Assembly: GCF_019904175.1 (NCBI RefSeq)
Contig: NZ_CP061913.1
Span: forward strand, 186,001 to 250,000
Reading direction: 5' to 3'
Source of the DNA: Dactylosporangium vinaceum
GTDB taxonomy: Bacteria; Actinomycetota; Actinomycetes; Mycobacteriales; Micromonosporaceae
Length of the DNA stretch: 64,000 nucleotides
Below are positions 33,686-42,104 of the stretch, piece by piece (within the stretch, counting starts at the first letter, position 1; each line of letters begins with the position of its first letter). The translations under genes were made by a program, and so were the position numbers. Under the pieces are notes generated by a model that searched no databases, was not told the origin of the DNA, and saw only the letters and a program-made list of their open reading frames with translations.

Positions 33686-35668
33686 ATGAACGAGCGTTAC
33701 GACCCGTACGCGGACTCGTACTACGAGGCCGGCTACGAGGACCAGACCGGTCGCTCCGGCCGGGCAGGTTACGGCGGTGGCCCCCGCGGCGCCGGGCCGC
33801 GCGGCAACGGCTCGATGCCCGCCGATCGCGGCGGCTCCGGACCGCACTTCTACGACCCGAACGCGATGCCCCCCGGCCGGGGCGACCTGCCCGACATCGA
33901 CGACGAGGACTTCGACGAGGAGCCCTCACCCTGGCGCCGGCGGGCCGCGATGCTGGCGATCGGCGGCGGCGCGGCCGCGCTGATCGGCGGCGGCGCCTAT
34001 GCGGTGACGCAGTTCTTCGGCAAGGGCGCGCACCCGGCCACCGACCCGGCCGCGGCCGACGCGCCGGCGGACACCACCGGGCCCGCGTACGTCGACCAGA
34101 ACCAGAGCCTCATGAACGGCGAGGCCGGCCTGGGCATCCGCAAGAACACGCCGACCACCGGCTCCTCGTTCGGCACCCCGAACGACGCCGCCAAGGCCGC
34201 CGTGGTCAAGGCCAACACCGTGCTGCCGAAGAAGGACCCGGTCCGCCACCTGGCCAGCCGGCTCACGTTCGGGCCCAACACCAAGGTCATCAGCGACATC
34301 AACAAGCTCGGCATCAACGGCTGGATCGACAAGCAGATGAAGCCGGAGACGATCGCGCTGACCCGCGGCGAGCAGAAGGCCGACACCGAGCTCGTCACCT
34401 ACTCGATGTCCTACACCCAGCTCAAGGCCCAGCGCGACGACCTGGACAAGAAGGGCATCCACGCGGATGACCAGAACGTCCGGTACGCGATCGCCAAGCA
34501 GATCTTCTCCGACCGCCAGCTCTTCGAGATGATGGTCGACTTCTTCAACGACTATCTGCACGTCGCTGCATTCCACGACGGCAACGAGCTGACCCGCGCC
34601 TCGTTCGACCGCGACGTCATCCGCAAGTACGCGATGGGCGACTACGTCGACATGTTCGTCGCGGCGAACAAGCACCCGGCGCTTCTGGTGTACCTCGACC
34701 AGCAGGACTCGACGAAAGACAAAATCAACGAGAACCTGGCCCGGGAAAACCTCGAGCTCTACACCGTCGGCGCGTTCAACGGCTACAACGAAACCGACGT
34801 GCGCCAGGCCGCCATGCTGCAGACCGGCCGTGGGGTGCGCGACAACCAGTACGTGTACCGGCCGGAGCAGCACTACGTCGGGCCCGTGAAAATCATGGGC
34901 TTTTCGCACCCGAACGGTGATGCCGCCGGTGGCGAGGCCGTGCAGGAGGCCTACTTCCGGTACCTCGCGCTGCACCCCAACACCGCGAGGTATATGGCCC
35001 AGAACCTGGCCACCAGGTTCGTGTCCGACGTCCCGCCGAAGACGCTCGTCGACGCCATGGCCAAAACGTACGTCGACAAGAAGAGCAACATTCCGGCAGT
35101 ACTGATGACGATGCTTTCCCGCACCGAATTCTGGGAGTCCGTCGGTCAGAAGGTGCGCCGGCCCGGTGAGTATCTGACCGCGACCTATCGCGCGCTCGAC
35201 ATCGGCGCGGACGCTCCCGCCACGTTCACGTCGAGCAACACGACCATGAGCCCGATGGTGCAGGGTCTCGGCGACATCATGCGCAAGCTCGAGGAGTTCG
35301 GCCACGCGCCGATGGAGCTGCCGACGCCGAACGGCTACGCGGACGTGTACGTCGCCTGGACCTCGGCCGGGACCATGGTCAACCAGTGGAACGACGCGTA
35401 CACCGCGATCACCGGCGGCCGCCGCCAGTTCACCTGGGCCAAGCCGGAGACGCTCATCGCCAACCCGCCGGCCACCGCGGGCGCCTACCTGGATGCGCTC
35501 ACCAAGAAGCTCATCAACGTGACGCTCGACAACGACCGCAAGACCGCGATCCTGCACATCGTCAGCCCGACGATGACGGCGGCCACGCCGGTCGACGCCA
35601 CGTTCAACGGCGGCATCGCGGCGGTCGTGCGCGCGATCTTCGCCACTCCCCACCACCACCTGCGGTAG
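33686..35668 (+). CDS. DUF1800 family protein, membrane-anchored
   Basis: The 660-residue product starts with an 80-residue disordered region rich in Tyr, Gly and Asp. SPWRRR and a hydrophobic helix follow at 87-109, which would export or anchor the rest outside the cell. The DUF1800 domain covers roughly 185-655, beginning LASRLTFGPNTKVISDINKLG and including ENLARENLELYTVG. Function of DUF1800 is unknown. It is regularly encoded next to a DUF1501 protein, as here (10 bases apart). The upstream region holds a palindrome ACAACGTTGT at about 33487-33496. Confidence 0.85.
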   Translation: MNERYDPYADSYYEAGYEDQTGRSGRAGYGGGPRGAGPRGNGSMPADRGGSGPHFYDPNAMPPGRGDLPDIDDEDFDEEPSPWRRRAAMLAIGGGAAALIGGGAYAVTQFFGKGAHPATDPAAADAPADTTGPAYVDQNQSLMNGEAGLGIRKNTPTTGSSFGTPNDAAKAAVVKANTVLPKKDPVRHLASRLTFGPNTKVISDINKLGINGWIDKQMKPETIALTRGEQKADTELVTYSMSYTQLKAQRDDLDKKGIHADDQNVRYAIAKQIFSDRQLFEMMVDFFNDYLHVAAFHDGNELTRASFDRDVIRKYAMGDYVDMFVAANKHPALLVYLDQQDSTKDKINENLARENLELYTVGAFNGYNETDVRQAAMLQTGRGVRDNQYVYRPEQHYVGPVKIMGFSHPNGDAAGGEAVQEAYFRYLALHPNTARYMAQNLATRFVSDVPPKTLVDAMAKTYVDKKSNIPAVLMTMLSRTEFWESVGQKVRRPGEYLTATYRALDIGADAPATFTSSNTTMSPMVQGLGDIMRKLEEFGHAPMELPTPNGYADVYVAWTSAGTMVNQWNDAYTAITGGRRQFTWAKPETLIANPPATAGAYLDALTKKLINVTLDNDRKTAILHIVSPTMTAATPVDATFNGGIAAVVRAIFATPHHHLR

Positions 35669-35678
35669 GCGGCACACG

Positions 35679-37055
35679 ATGGAGAAGCCAGTGAACTCGC
35701 TCCACCCGCAGGTCCCGGACCTGCTGCGGCTCGGCCCCAACCGCTTCGAGGCAGCCCTGCGCGCCGAGGCCATGGTGGTCAAGGAAGAGCAGAAAGCGGT
35801 CCGCGACCGCTACCTCGAGCTCTCCCGGCAGGAAGACGAACAGGAGGAGGGCCGGGGCGTCACCCGCCGCCGCTTCTTCGTCGGCGCCGCGGCGACCACG
35901 ACCGCGCTGGCCACGAGCCAGTTCATCACCACCCAGGCGTCGTTCGCGGCCACGCCGACGGGCACGCTCATCCACGTGTTCCTGTACGGCGGGGCCGACG
36001 CCCTCTCGCTGTTCGCCCCGATGGACGACGCGACACTGAACCGGGTGCGGCCCAGCTTCACCCTGGCCACCAACACCTCGATCCCGCTGGACCGGGGCTT
36101 CGGGCTCAACGAGTCGTTCGCGCCGCTGAAGAAGTACCTGGACGCGGGGCAGCTCGCGTTCATCCCGGGTGTGAGCGACCGCCGGCTCGACCGCAGCCAC
36201 TTCGCCGCCCAGGACACCTGCCAGCTCGGCGGCCTGCCCGCGGAGACCGGTGGCATGGGCTGGCTCACCAACCTGGCCGACAAGCTCGGGCCCGGCACCG
36301 CGTTCCGCGCGGTCGGCATCGGCTCGACACTGCCCCGCTCGCTCGTCGGCGGGGGCGGCGCGCTGGCCCTGAACAGCGTGGCCTCCCTGAACGTGAACGG
36401 CGACGGGAAGTACAAGCAGCCGACGGTCGATGCGATCAAGACGCTCTTCACCGGCGTCGACCACCCGATCGCCACCCCGGTCAAGGCCGGCATCGACGCG
36501 CTGACGCTCGCGAGCAAGCTGGCGACGGAGGGCTACACGCCCGCGAACTCCGTGAAGTACACAGGTGTCGGCAACGCCTTCAAGGAGCTCGCCCAGCTGA
36601 TCAAGGGCGGCGCCAACGTCCGCATCGCGACGATCGGCATGGGCGGCTGGGACACCCACGAGAACCAGGGCACCCGCGGCGGCTACGTCGCCCAGCACTT
36701 CGGCGAGCTCGCCGCCGGCATGGCCGCGTTCTTCGACGACCTCGGCCCCGACCTCGCCACCAACGTGACGGTCATGGTCTCCAGCGAGTTCGGCCGCCGG
36801 GTCGCCCAGAACGGCACCGGCACCGACCACGGCCACGGCGGCGGCGTCATCTGCCTGTCCGGCAAGAAGCTGGCCGGCAAGCTCCTCGGCAACTGGACCG
36901 GCTTCGACACCCTGGTCAACGGCGACGTGCCCGAGATGAACAACATGTTCTCGGTCTTCGGCTCCATCGCCCAGGGCCGCTTCGGCCTCACCGACGCCGA
37001 GGTCGGCCAGATCTTCCCGCGCCAGACCTACACCCCGGTCAAGATCTACGCGTAG
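35679..37055 (+). CDS. DUF1501 family protein with internal Tat motif
   Basis: A 458-residue protein of the DUF1501 (sulfatase-like) family. A twin-arginine motif, TRRRFFVGAAA, lies at about 62-70, after a 60-residue hydrophilic leader, and precedes a hydrophobic stretch. This is an unusually long Tat n-region. The catalytic-fold-like segments are FLYGGADALSLFAP, DRRLDRSHFAAQDT near residue 170 and VMVSSEFGRRVAQNGTGTDHGHGG near 365. ATG 35679 is given; GTG 35691 with GGAGAAG 4 bases upstream is a good alternative. It is co-transcribed with the DUF1800 gene. The pair is probably a secreted complex of unknown function. Confidence 0.85.
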   Translation: MEKPVNSLHPQVPDLLRLGPNRFEAALRAEAMVVKEEQKAVRDRYLELSRQEDEQEEGRGVTRRRFFVGAAATTTALATSQFITTQASFAATPTGTLIHVFLYGGADALSLFAPMDDATLNRVRPSFTLATNTSIPLDRGFGLNESFAPLKKYLDAGQLAFIPGVSDRRLDRSHFAAQDTCQLGGLPAETGGMGWLTNLADKLGPGTAFRAVGIGSTLPRSLVGGGGALALNSVASLNVNGDGKYKQPTVDAIKTLFTGVDHPIATPVKAGIDALTLASKLATEGYTPANSVKYTGVGNAFKELAQLIKGGANVRIATIGMGGWDTHENQGTRGGYVAQHFGELAAGMAAFFDDLGPDLATNVTVMVSSEFGRRVAQNGTGTDHGHGGGVICLSGKKLAGKLLGNWTGFDTLVNGDVPEMNNMFSVFGSIAQGRFGLTDAEVGQIFPRQTYTPVKIYA

Positions 37056-37074
37056 CTTCCACCTGCGCGTTTCT

Positions 37075-37102
37075 GGGGCGGCCCCGGCCCGGGGGTCGCC
37101 CC
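37075..37102. terminator. Hairpin between DUF1501 and the Tad operon
   Basis: GGGGCG-G-CCCC pairs with GGGG-GT-CGCCCC. It lies 20 bases after the DUF1501 stop, between convergent genes. Confidence 0.5.
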
Positions 37103-37183
37103 TGTGCGGTTGTGGTGTCGCAACGGCCGGGGCCGACGCCCTCGCCAAGACCTCGGCCCCGCCGTGCGTTCGTCAGCTTCCGC

Positions 37184-37579
37184 TCATCCGCCTCCCCGAT
37201 CTCCTTCGGCCAGGTCCACGGCTTCTCCAGGGCCGCCGCGGACGCTCCGCACCGGCCCGGCCCGGGCGCCGGCCGCCGCCTTGAGCCCGTTGCCGGCCAG
37301 CACCTCGACGGTCACGGTGACGACCGGCCCGGCGAGGCGGCACCCGGTCAGCCGCCCGCCGTTCGCGGCCGCCAGCCGGCCGGCCGCCGCACACGCGGCC
37401 GCCGACCCGCGCCAGGCCGCCATCGCCCCGGCCAGGGCCCCGGCGTCGGCCGCATTGCGCGCCCGGTGGCGGGCCACGATCAGCCCACCCGCGGTCGCGA
37501 ACCCGAAGGCCAGCGCGGCCAGCGCCAGCCCGACGCCCAGGCAGAGGAGCGACGCCGACCCCCGCTCCCGCGACCTCAC
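37184..37579 (-). CDS. TadE-like protein of the helicase/secretion neighbourhood (Rv3654c-like)
   Basis: A 131-residue protein with an N-terminal pilin-like start, RSRERGSASLLCLGVGLALAALAF, then a hydrophobic helix (about 12-35), then ARHRARNAADAGALAGAMAA, the signature of TadG/TadE-like pseudopilins. It is the last gene of the Tad operon. The GTG overlaps the tadE stop (GTGA). The last 35 residues are Gly/Arg-rich. Confidence 0.8.
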   Translation of the reverse strand: MRSRERGSASLLCLGVGLALAALAFGFATAGGLIVARHRARNAADAGALAGAMAAWRGSAAACAAAGRLAAANGGRLTGCRLAGPVVTVTVEVLAGNGLKAAAGARAGPVRSVRGGPGEAVDLAEGDRGGG

Positions 37580-38073
37580 CGCGGCTCGGCCATCGCCACC
37601 GCCGTCTCCTCTACGTGCAGGTCGGCCCCGATCGGATTGACCACCGGCCGCCGCACCGTCACCCGGACCAGGTCACCGTCGCGCGTGACCGTCACGTCGG
37701 AGCTCGCCGACAGTGCCGGCAGCGGCTCCCCGCGCGCCGCCGCCCGGGCCGCCGCACCCGCACCGTCCGCGGCCACGATCTTCGCCCCGAGCGCGCCGAG
37801 CAGCAGGATCCCGGAGACCAGGAACAGCAGGATCACGGGCAGCGCGATCGCCACCTCGAGCGCCGCCGACCCCCGGTCGCGGCCAGTTCTCTCCCGCCGG
37901 TGCCGGGCTCCGGTCTGCCGCCGCCGGACCTTCACGGGCCGGCCGGCGGCCCCGGCCGCACCGGCGGGGCCCGCAGCCGGCCGCTCGGGCGGCACCGGCA
38001 CCGGCATGGTGGTCGGCGAGTCGGGCGGGACGAACCACGGCCACCGCACGGCGGCCCTACCTCGGGCGGTCAC
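37576..38073 (-). CDS. tadE: TadE-family pseudopilin
   Basis: The product has 165 residues from the GTG at 38073, which overlaps the flp stop (GTGA) and has AAGGAG upstream. An N-terminal hydrophilic Pro/Arg-rich region of about 75 residues is followed by DRGSAALEVAIALPVILLFLVSG, the TadE pattern of Gly-Ser-Ala then Glu+5 and a hydrophobic helix. A short outer domain ends it. TadE proteins are minor pilins processed by TadV-type peptidases. The long leader is unusual; a Met about 20 codons in could be the true start. Confidence 0.82.
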   Translation of the reverse strand: MTARGRAAVRWPWFVPPDSPTTMPVPVPPERPAAGPAGAAGAAGRPVKVRRRQTGARHRRERTGRDRGSAALEVAIALPVILLFLVSGILLLGALGAKIVAADGAGAAARAAARGEPLPALSASSDVTVTRDGDLVRVTVRRPVVNPIGADLHVEETAVAMAEPR

Positions 38074-38249
38074 GACAGCTCCTTCAGGATCAGGTTGTTC
38101 AGATGGGTGTGCACGGCCTCGGACCGCGCGATGAGCAGCAGTGCGCCGACGAAGACGAGACCGACGAGCACCAGCACGGAGTACTCGGACGACAGGACCC
38201 CGTCGTCCCGGCGCAGCCGCGCGAGCAGCCGGGCTTTCGTGATGGACAT
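38070..38249 (-). CDS. flp: Flp-type pilin (DUF4244), 59 residues
   Basis: Translating the minus strand from ATG 38249 gives 59 residues beginning MSITKARLLARLRR. The prepilin motif is G-VLSS-EY, which exactly matches the Flp consensus of Gly, four residues, then Glu-Tyr. A hydrophobic helix SVLVLVGLVFVGALLLIA and a short polar tail follow. GGAAGG lies 5 bases upstream of the ATG. It sits between tadC and tadE, where actinobacterial Tad operons encode their main pilin. Confidence 0.88.
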   Translation of the reverse strand: MSITKARLLARLRRDDGVLSSEYSVLVLVGLVFVGALLLIARSEAVHTHLNNLILKELS

Positions 38250-38300
38250 TGATGCCTTCCTTCTGGGTTCCTATGTGGGTTCCGACAGGCCTGTGGATTC

Positions 38301-38906
38301 CTACAGAGCGGTGAACACGTCCCGGACCACCGCGACGACCACCGGCACGACGCCGGCCAGGACGAAGGCGGGCAGGAAGCAGGCCGCGACGGGCACCATG
38401 GCCAGCACCCCGACCCGCCGGACGGCCGCCGTGGCCGCCGCGGCCTGAGCCGCCCGCAGGTCCGACGCCTGCCGCTGCAGCGTCCGGGTGAGCGCCAGCC
38501 CGTGCTCGGCGCTGCGCGCGGCGGCCCGGCCCAGCCGCGCCCCGCCCGGCAGGTCGTCGAGGTGCGCCCAGGCCGCCTCCGGCGCCGCCCCGCGCCGCAG
38601 CGCCCGCCCGGCCTGCAGCAGCCGCCGTCCGACCGGCCCGCCCAGCACCTCGCCGACCGCGAGCACGGCGCGATCCGGCGGAGAGCCGGCCCGCAGCGCC
38701 GCGGCCAGCAGATCGGCGGCGAAGGGCAGGTCCGACCGGGCGACGGCCCGCTCCCGCCGCACCCGGCCCGGCTCGACCCGCCCGAGCACCACGAAGAGCC
38801 CGGCGGCTACGACGGCTCCGACCGCGATCCCGGGGCGCCCGCCGACGCCGAGCCCCACCGCGGCGCCCGCGAGCAGCGCGGCCGGCCAGCGCCGCCACCC
38901 CCTCAT
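38301..38906 (-). CDS. tadC: Tad inner-membrane protein TadC-like
   Basis: The 201-residue type II secretion F-domain protein starts at the ATG (38906) that shares a base with the tadB stop. It has an N-terminal pair of hydrophobic segments, the conserved ADLLAAALRAGSPPDRAVLAV helix region near 75 and a final hydrophobic segment VLAGVVPVVVAVV. With TadB it forms the pilus assembly platform in the membrane. It is shorter than E. coli-type TadC, as in other actinomycetes. Confidence 0.85.
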   Translation of the reverse strand: MRGWRRWPAALLAGAAVGLGVGGRPGIAVGAVVAAGLFVVLGRVEPGRVRRERAVARSDLPFAADLLAAALRAGSPPDRAVLAVGEVLGGPVGRRLLQAGRALRRGAAPEAAWAHLDDLPGGARLGRAAARSAEHGLALTRTLQRQASDLRAAQAAAATAAVRRVGVLAMVPVAACFLPAFVLAGVVPVVVAVVRDVFTAL

Positions 38907-39529
38907 CACCGCACCTCCGCCGTGGCCGCCCGGACCATCCGGCCCGTCCACAGGAAGCCCGCGCACTGCAACAGGACCGCAGTCACCGCACACGCCGCTC
39001 CGAGCCGCGTGTGGAGCAGCTGCTGCGCCGGGTCGGCCCCGAGCGCCGAGCCCACCCACAGCCCGGCGACGGGCAGCGGCAGCAGGACCGCCGTCGACGT
39101 CTGGGCGCCGGCCAGCTGCGCCGCCATCTCCCCGCGCAGCATCTGCCCGGCCCGCAGGTCGGCCTCGACCCGCTCCAGGAGCTCGACGAGCGGGATGCCG
39201 AGGTGCTCGCTCAGGCGGTACGCGGCGGAGAGCCGGCCCCGGGCCACCGCCAGCGCCCGGTGGTCGCCCCGGGCCAGGGCCGGCACCCCGGCCCCGTTGG
39301 GCAGGGCACCGGCGCGCAGGCCCTCGGCGGCCGCGTCCACGGCGTCGATGAGCCCGGCGACGAGCCGCTCGGACTCCCGCCGATGCAAGCGGGTGCGCAC
39401 GGCGAGGAGCGCCATGAAGCAGTACACCCCGAGGATCACGGCCGCGACCGGACCCGCGGCATAGTACGAGCCGCCCACCGCCGCGGTGGTCAGAGCCGCG
39501 CCGATGAGCATCGGCCGCCGGGCGTTCAT
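38906..39529 (-). CDS. tadB: Tad inner-membrane protein TadB-like
   Basis: The 207-residue type II secretion F-domain membrane protein runs from ATG 39529, which overlaps the tadA stop. Two hydrophobic helices lie at about 5-45. The cytoplasmic F domain includes LVAGLIDAVDAAAEGLRAGALPNGAGV and LVELLERVEADLRAG. Two more hydrophobic segments end the protein. It partners TadC in the assembly platform. Confidence 0.85.
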   Translation of the reverse strand: MNARRPMLIGAALTTAAVGGSYYAAGPVAAVILGVYCFMALLAVRTRLHRRESERLVAGLIDAVDAAAEGLRAGALPNGAGVPALARGDHRALAVARGRLSAAYRLSEHLGIPLVELLERVEADLRAGQMLRGEMAAQLAGAQTSTAVLLPLPVAGLWVGSALGADPAQQLLHTRLGAACAVTAVLLQCAGFLWTGRMVRAATAEVR

Positions 39530-40593
39530 GTCCACCCCCGGCCGGGCGTGTACTTCCAGTTGGCCCGCGGTCGCGGCGGCTCGACGCCGCGCCGGGCGAG
39601 CAGCTCGTCGAGCTCGGCCGCGCCCGGACCGGGGCCGCTGCCGCGCCGCCACGCGGTGACCACGACGGCGGTGTGCCGGTCGGGGTGCGGGGTGAGCAGG
39701 CAGATCTCGGTGAGTTCGCGCCGGCCGCCCGGATCTCGCCGCAGGTGCACGACGATCCGCAGCGCCGAGACGATCATGGCGTGCAGGGCGGCCCGGGGCA
39801 CGTGACCGAGCAGCCCGAGCGCCTCCAGCCGGGTCGGCACGTCGGCCGGAGAGTTGGCGTGCAGGGTGGCCGCGCCGCCCTCGTGGCCGGTGTTCAGCGC
39901 GCCCAGCAGGTCGACGATCTCGGCTCCCCGGCACTCGCCGACGATGAGCCGGTCGGGGCGCATCCGCAGGGCCTGACGCACCAGCTCGCGCAGCGACACC
40001 GCTCCCGCGCCCTCGACGTTGGCCAGGCGGGTCTGGAGCGCCACCACGTGCGGATGGGCCGGGCGCAGCTCCGCGGAGTCCTCGACGATCACGAGGCGCT
40101 CGTCCACCGGTACCGCCGACAGCAGCGTCGCCAGGACCGTGGTCTTGCCGCTGCCCGTCCCGCCGGTCACCAGGTAGGGCAGCCGGGCCGCCACCACCGC
40201 CCGCAGCAGCCCGGCCGCGCCCGGGTCGATGGTCCCGCAGGCGATCAGGTCCTGGATCGTGAACGCCTGCCGGCGGAAGGTCCGCAGGGACAGGTACGGC
40301 CCGTGCAGCGCGACCGGCGGCAGGACCGCGTGCATGCGGGTGCCGTCGGGCAGGCGCACGTCCACGAACGGGCTCGCGTCGTCGAGGCGCCGGCCGGCGT
40401 CGGAGGCCAGCCGCTGGGCGAGCTTGCGCACGCCATGTTCGTTGTTCAGCTGGTCGGCCAGCCGGCGCAGGCCGCCGGTGCCGCGGTCGACCCACACGTC
40501 GACGCCGTTGATGAGCACGTCTGTCACGTCGGGCTCGGCGAGCAGCCGGGCCAGCCCCATCTCGGCCAGCTCGTCAAGTGCGGCGCTCCTCAT
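39526..40593 (-). CDS. tadA: Tad pilus assembly ATPase TadA/CpaF
   Basis: This secretion ATPase powers Flp pilus assembly. The 355-residue product has Walker A GGTGSGKT at 144-151 and the Asp box [11 protein letters not shown] after it. Walker B ([10 protein letters not shown]) follows near 216, then the His box [16 protein letters not shown]. The N-terminal [15 protein letters not shown] segment near 80 is typical of CpaF. ATG 40593 overlaps the ssd stop. Length fits the compact actinobacterial 'helicase/secretion neighbourhood' ATPases (Rv3659c). Confidence 0.93.
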   Translation of the reverse strand: MRSAALDELAEMGLARLLAEPDVTDVLINGVDVWVDRGTGGLRRLADQLNNEHGVRKLAQRLASDAGRRLDDASPFVDVRLPDGTRMHAVLPPVALHGPYLSLRTFRRQAFTIQDLIACGTIDPGAAGLLRAVVAARLPYLVTGGTGSGKTTVLATLLSAVPVDERLVIVEDSAELRPAHPHVVALQTRLANVEGAGAVSLRELVRQALRMRPDRLIVGECRGAEIVDLLGALNTGHEGGAATLHANSPADVPTRLEALGLLGHVPRAALHAMIVSALRIVVHLRRDPGGRRELTEICLLTPHPDRHTAVVVTAWRRGSGPGPGAAELDELLARRGVEPPRPRANWKYTPGRGWT

Positions 40594-41396
40594 GCGGCCG
40601 CCCCCGCCTCGGGTCTGACCGGGCCGAGGCCGAGGCCGTCGAGGATCTGCTGGCACAGGCCGTCCAGGTGGCCGTAGCGCGTCCGCAGCCCGCCCCCGCG
40701 CTCCAGCTGGGCCGGCAGCTCCCGTTCGGAGCGCAGGAGCCCGGCGACCGGCAGGCGCAGGCCCGCGCCGACCCCCTGCGGCTGCAGCGGGCCCGGGTCG
40801 CGCACGACGACCTGCACCGCCCCGGTGTGCGGGGCGATCGTCGCCGCGACGCGGGCGGCGGCCATGCACGCGCGCTGCTCGGCGGGGACGACGAGCAGCA
40901 CCCGGTCGGCCGCCCGCAGCGCCAGGGTCGCGGCGCCGTCGAGGTGCCGGGGGAGGTCGGCCACGATCAGGTCGCAGCCCTCGGCGCCGGCCTTCAGTGC
41001 ACCGGCCATCGTCTCCGGCGGCAGGCCCGCCTGCGCGCCGCACGACAGCAGCGCCACGTTGTCGTTGCTGGGCAGCGTGGCGAGGTCGACGGGGCCGCGG
41101 GCGCCGCGGACCGGTGCCCAGCCGAGGGCGAGATCGGCGCCTCCGCCCAGCGGGTCGGCGTCGACGAGCAACGTCTTGCGCCCCGACCGGCCGGCGGTGA
41201 GGGCCAGACCGGCGGCGAGCAGCGTCGCGCCGGCGCCGCCACAGCCGCCGATGACGGCCAGGACGCGGCCGCGGACGGCGGTGGTGAGGCGGCGCAGCTC
41301 CTCGGCGAAGCTCTCCGCGCTCTCTGGGGCGGGCGCCACGTCGAGCTCGAGGGCGTGCAGTGCGGAATCGGCGGAGACGAGCAGAGGTCGGTGCAC
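40590..41396 (-). CDS. ssd: Septum-site-determining protein Ssd / CpaE-like
   Basis: This MinD-like P-loop protein stands at the head of Tad operons; mycobacterial Ssd affects septation. The 268-residue product from GTG 41396 (GGAG 6 bases upstream) has the P-loop region IGGCGGAGATLL at 49-60. It lacks both signature lysines of MinD-type Walker A motifs, as I recall is also true of Rv3660c. LLVDADPLGGGADLALGW (about 72-89) and CDLIVADLPRHLDG are the next MinD-like motifs. The N-terminal receiver-like domain usual in CpaE is reduced to about 25 residues here (RPLLVSADSALHALELD). It is the first gene of the operon, with two DnaA boxes upstream. Confidence 0.83.
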   Translation of the reverse strand: MHRPLLVSADSALHALELDVAPAPESAESFAEELRRLTTAVRGRVLAVIGGCGGAGATLLAAGLALTAGRSGRKTLLVDADPLGGGADLALGWAPVRGARGPVDLATLPSNDNVALLSCGAQAGLPPETMAGALKAGAEGCDLIVADLPRHLDGAATLALRAADRVLLVVPAEQRACMAAARVAATIAPHTGAVQVVVRDPGPLQPQGVGAGLRLPVAGLLRSERELPAQLERGGGLRTRYGHLDGLCQQILDGLGLGPVRPEAGAAA

Positions 41397-41483
41397 AGGT
41401 GGCTCCACGGTCGTGAACGGTCGGCTTGACGCGCCCACCTTGACGCCGTCTGTGGCCCGTCCGCTCGGTGCCGGAGCCGGATC

Positions 41484-41510
41484 TGTGGATAACCTGTCGC
41501 TTGTGGATAA
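41484..41510 (-). promoter_or_regulatory. Two perfect DnaA boxes in tandem
   Basis: TGTGGATAA occurs exactly at 41484-41492 and 41502-41510, same orientation, 18 bases apart, about 90 bases upstream of ssd. This is the complement of the DnaA consensus TTATCCACA. Confidence 0.65.
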
Positions 41511-42090
41511 CCCTCGTACTTGTAGTTGATCTGCTATGAGAACTGCGACAAATCGGGCTAGGTCGGGCGCCGAGTTGTGCCAGTGCCGAATGAAAAAAGT
41601 TGGGGTCTGCGCACCGAACTTGTGAACGCTCAACAAAGCTTCGAACGTCAATGCTGGCCTAAGGCCACAAAGTTAGGCAGCCATCATCCAAAAGGCCATG
41701 TGGCCGAAATCCGGCAACCGGGTCGAACCGCCTGTGCAGCCCAAAAGGGCCGGAGAAGGGGACGACCCCCGCCGGGGGGTGACGGGGGTCGCCGGGGGTT
41801 CGGCTCCGGGGGGGTCGAGCCGAACCCGCTCAGCGGTTACGGGGGGTGCAACCGCCGAGGGTCAATAACAAGGTCTCCGCCATGCTGACGTGAAACCTCG
41901 TCGCAAACATAAGCATGCCTGAGTGGACCGCCATACGTCGAGTAGGACTGGCCCGCAACACGCGTCGGACACCAATCAATATTTCACTCTGAGGTAACTC
42001 TGGTGTGATCGCATGAGAGCCGAGCGTGATCCAGTCGGTCTTTGGACTGGCTTTCGTCAAGTCCGGACACCGCGGATCGCCCCGCGAGGC

Positions 42091-42096
42091 TACACT
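42091..42096 (+). promoter_or_regulatory. -10 element of a leaderless HAD gene
   Basis: TACACT lies 8 bases before GTG 42105, so transcription should start at the start codon; no Shine-Dalgarno is present. The -35 is not clear. Confidence 0.5.
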
Positions 42097-42104
42097 TGCC
42101 CGCC

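Larger units (their letters stand above)
41397..42104. other. Divergent intergenic region with DnaA boxes and hairpins
   Basis: About 700 bases between ssd (minus) and the HAD gene (plus), with no supported gene. It holds two DnaA boxes (41484 and 41502) and a perfect 9-base inverted repeat, CGACCCCCG at 41763-41771 and its complement at 41783-41791. The stretch 41870-42010 is more AT-rich. The ssd and HAD promoters must lie here. Confidence 0.6.

Noticed and set aside
41484..41510. Replication origin
   Set aside because: Only two boxes, with no dnaA/dnaN/gyr neighbours and no larger AT-rich unwinding region.
41577..42060. tRNA or small RNA gene in the ssd-HAD spacer
   Set aside because: No cloverleaf or anticodon arm found by eye. 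The GGCCAC/GTGGCC pair is too far apart to support a named RNA.
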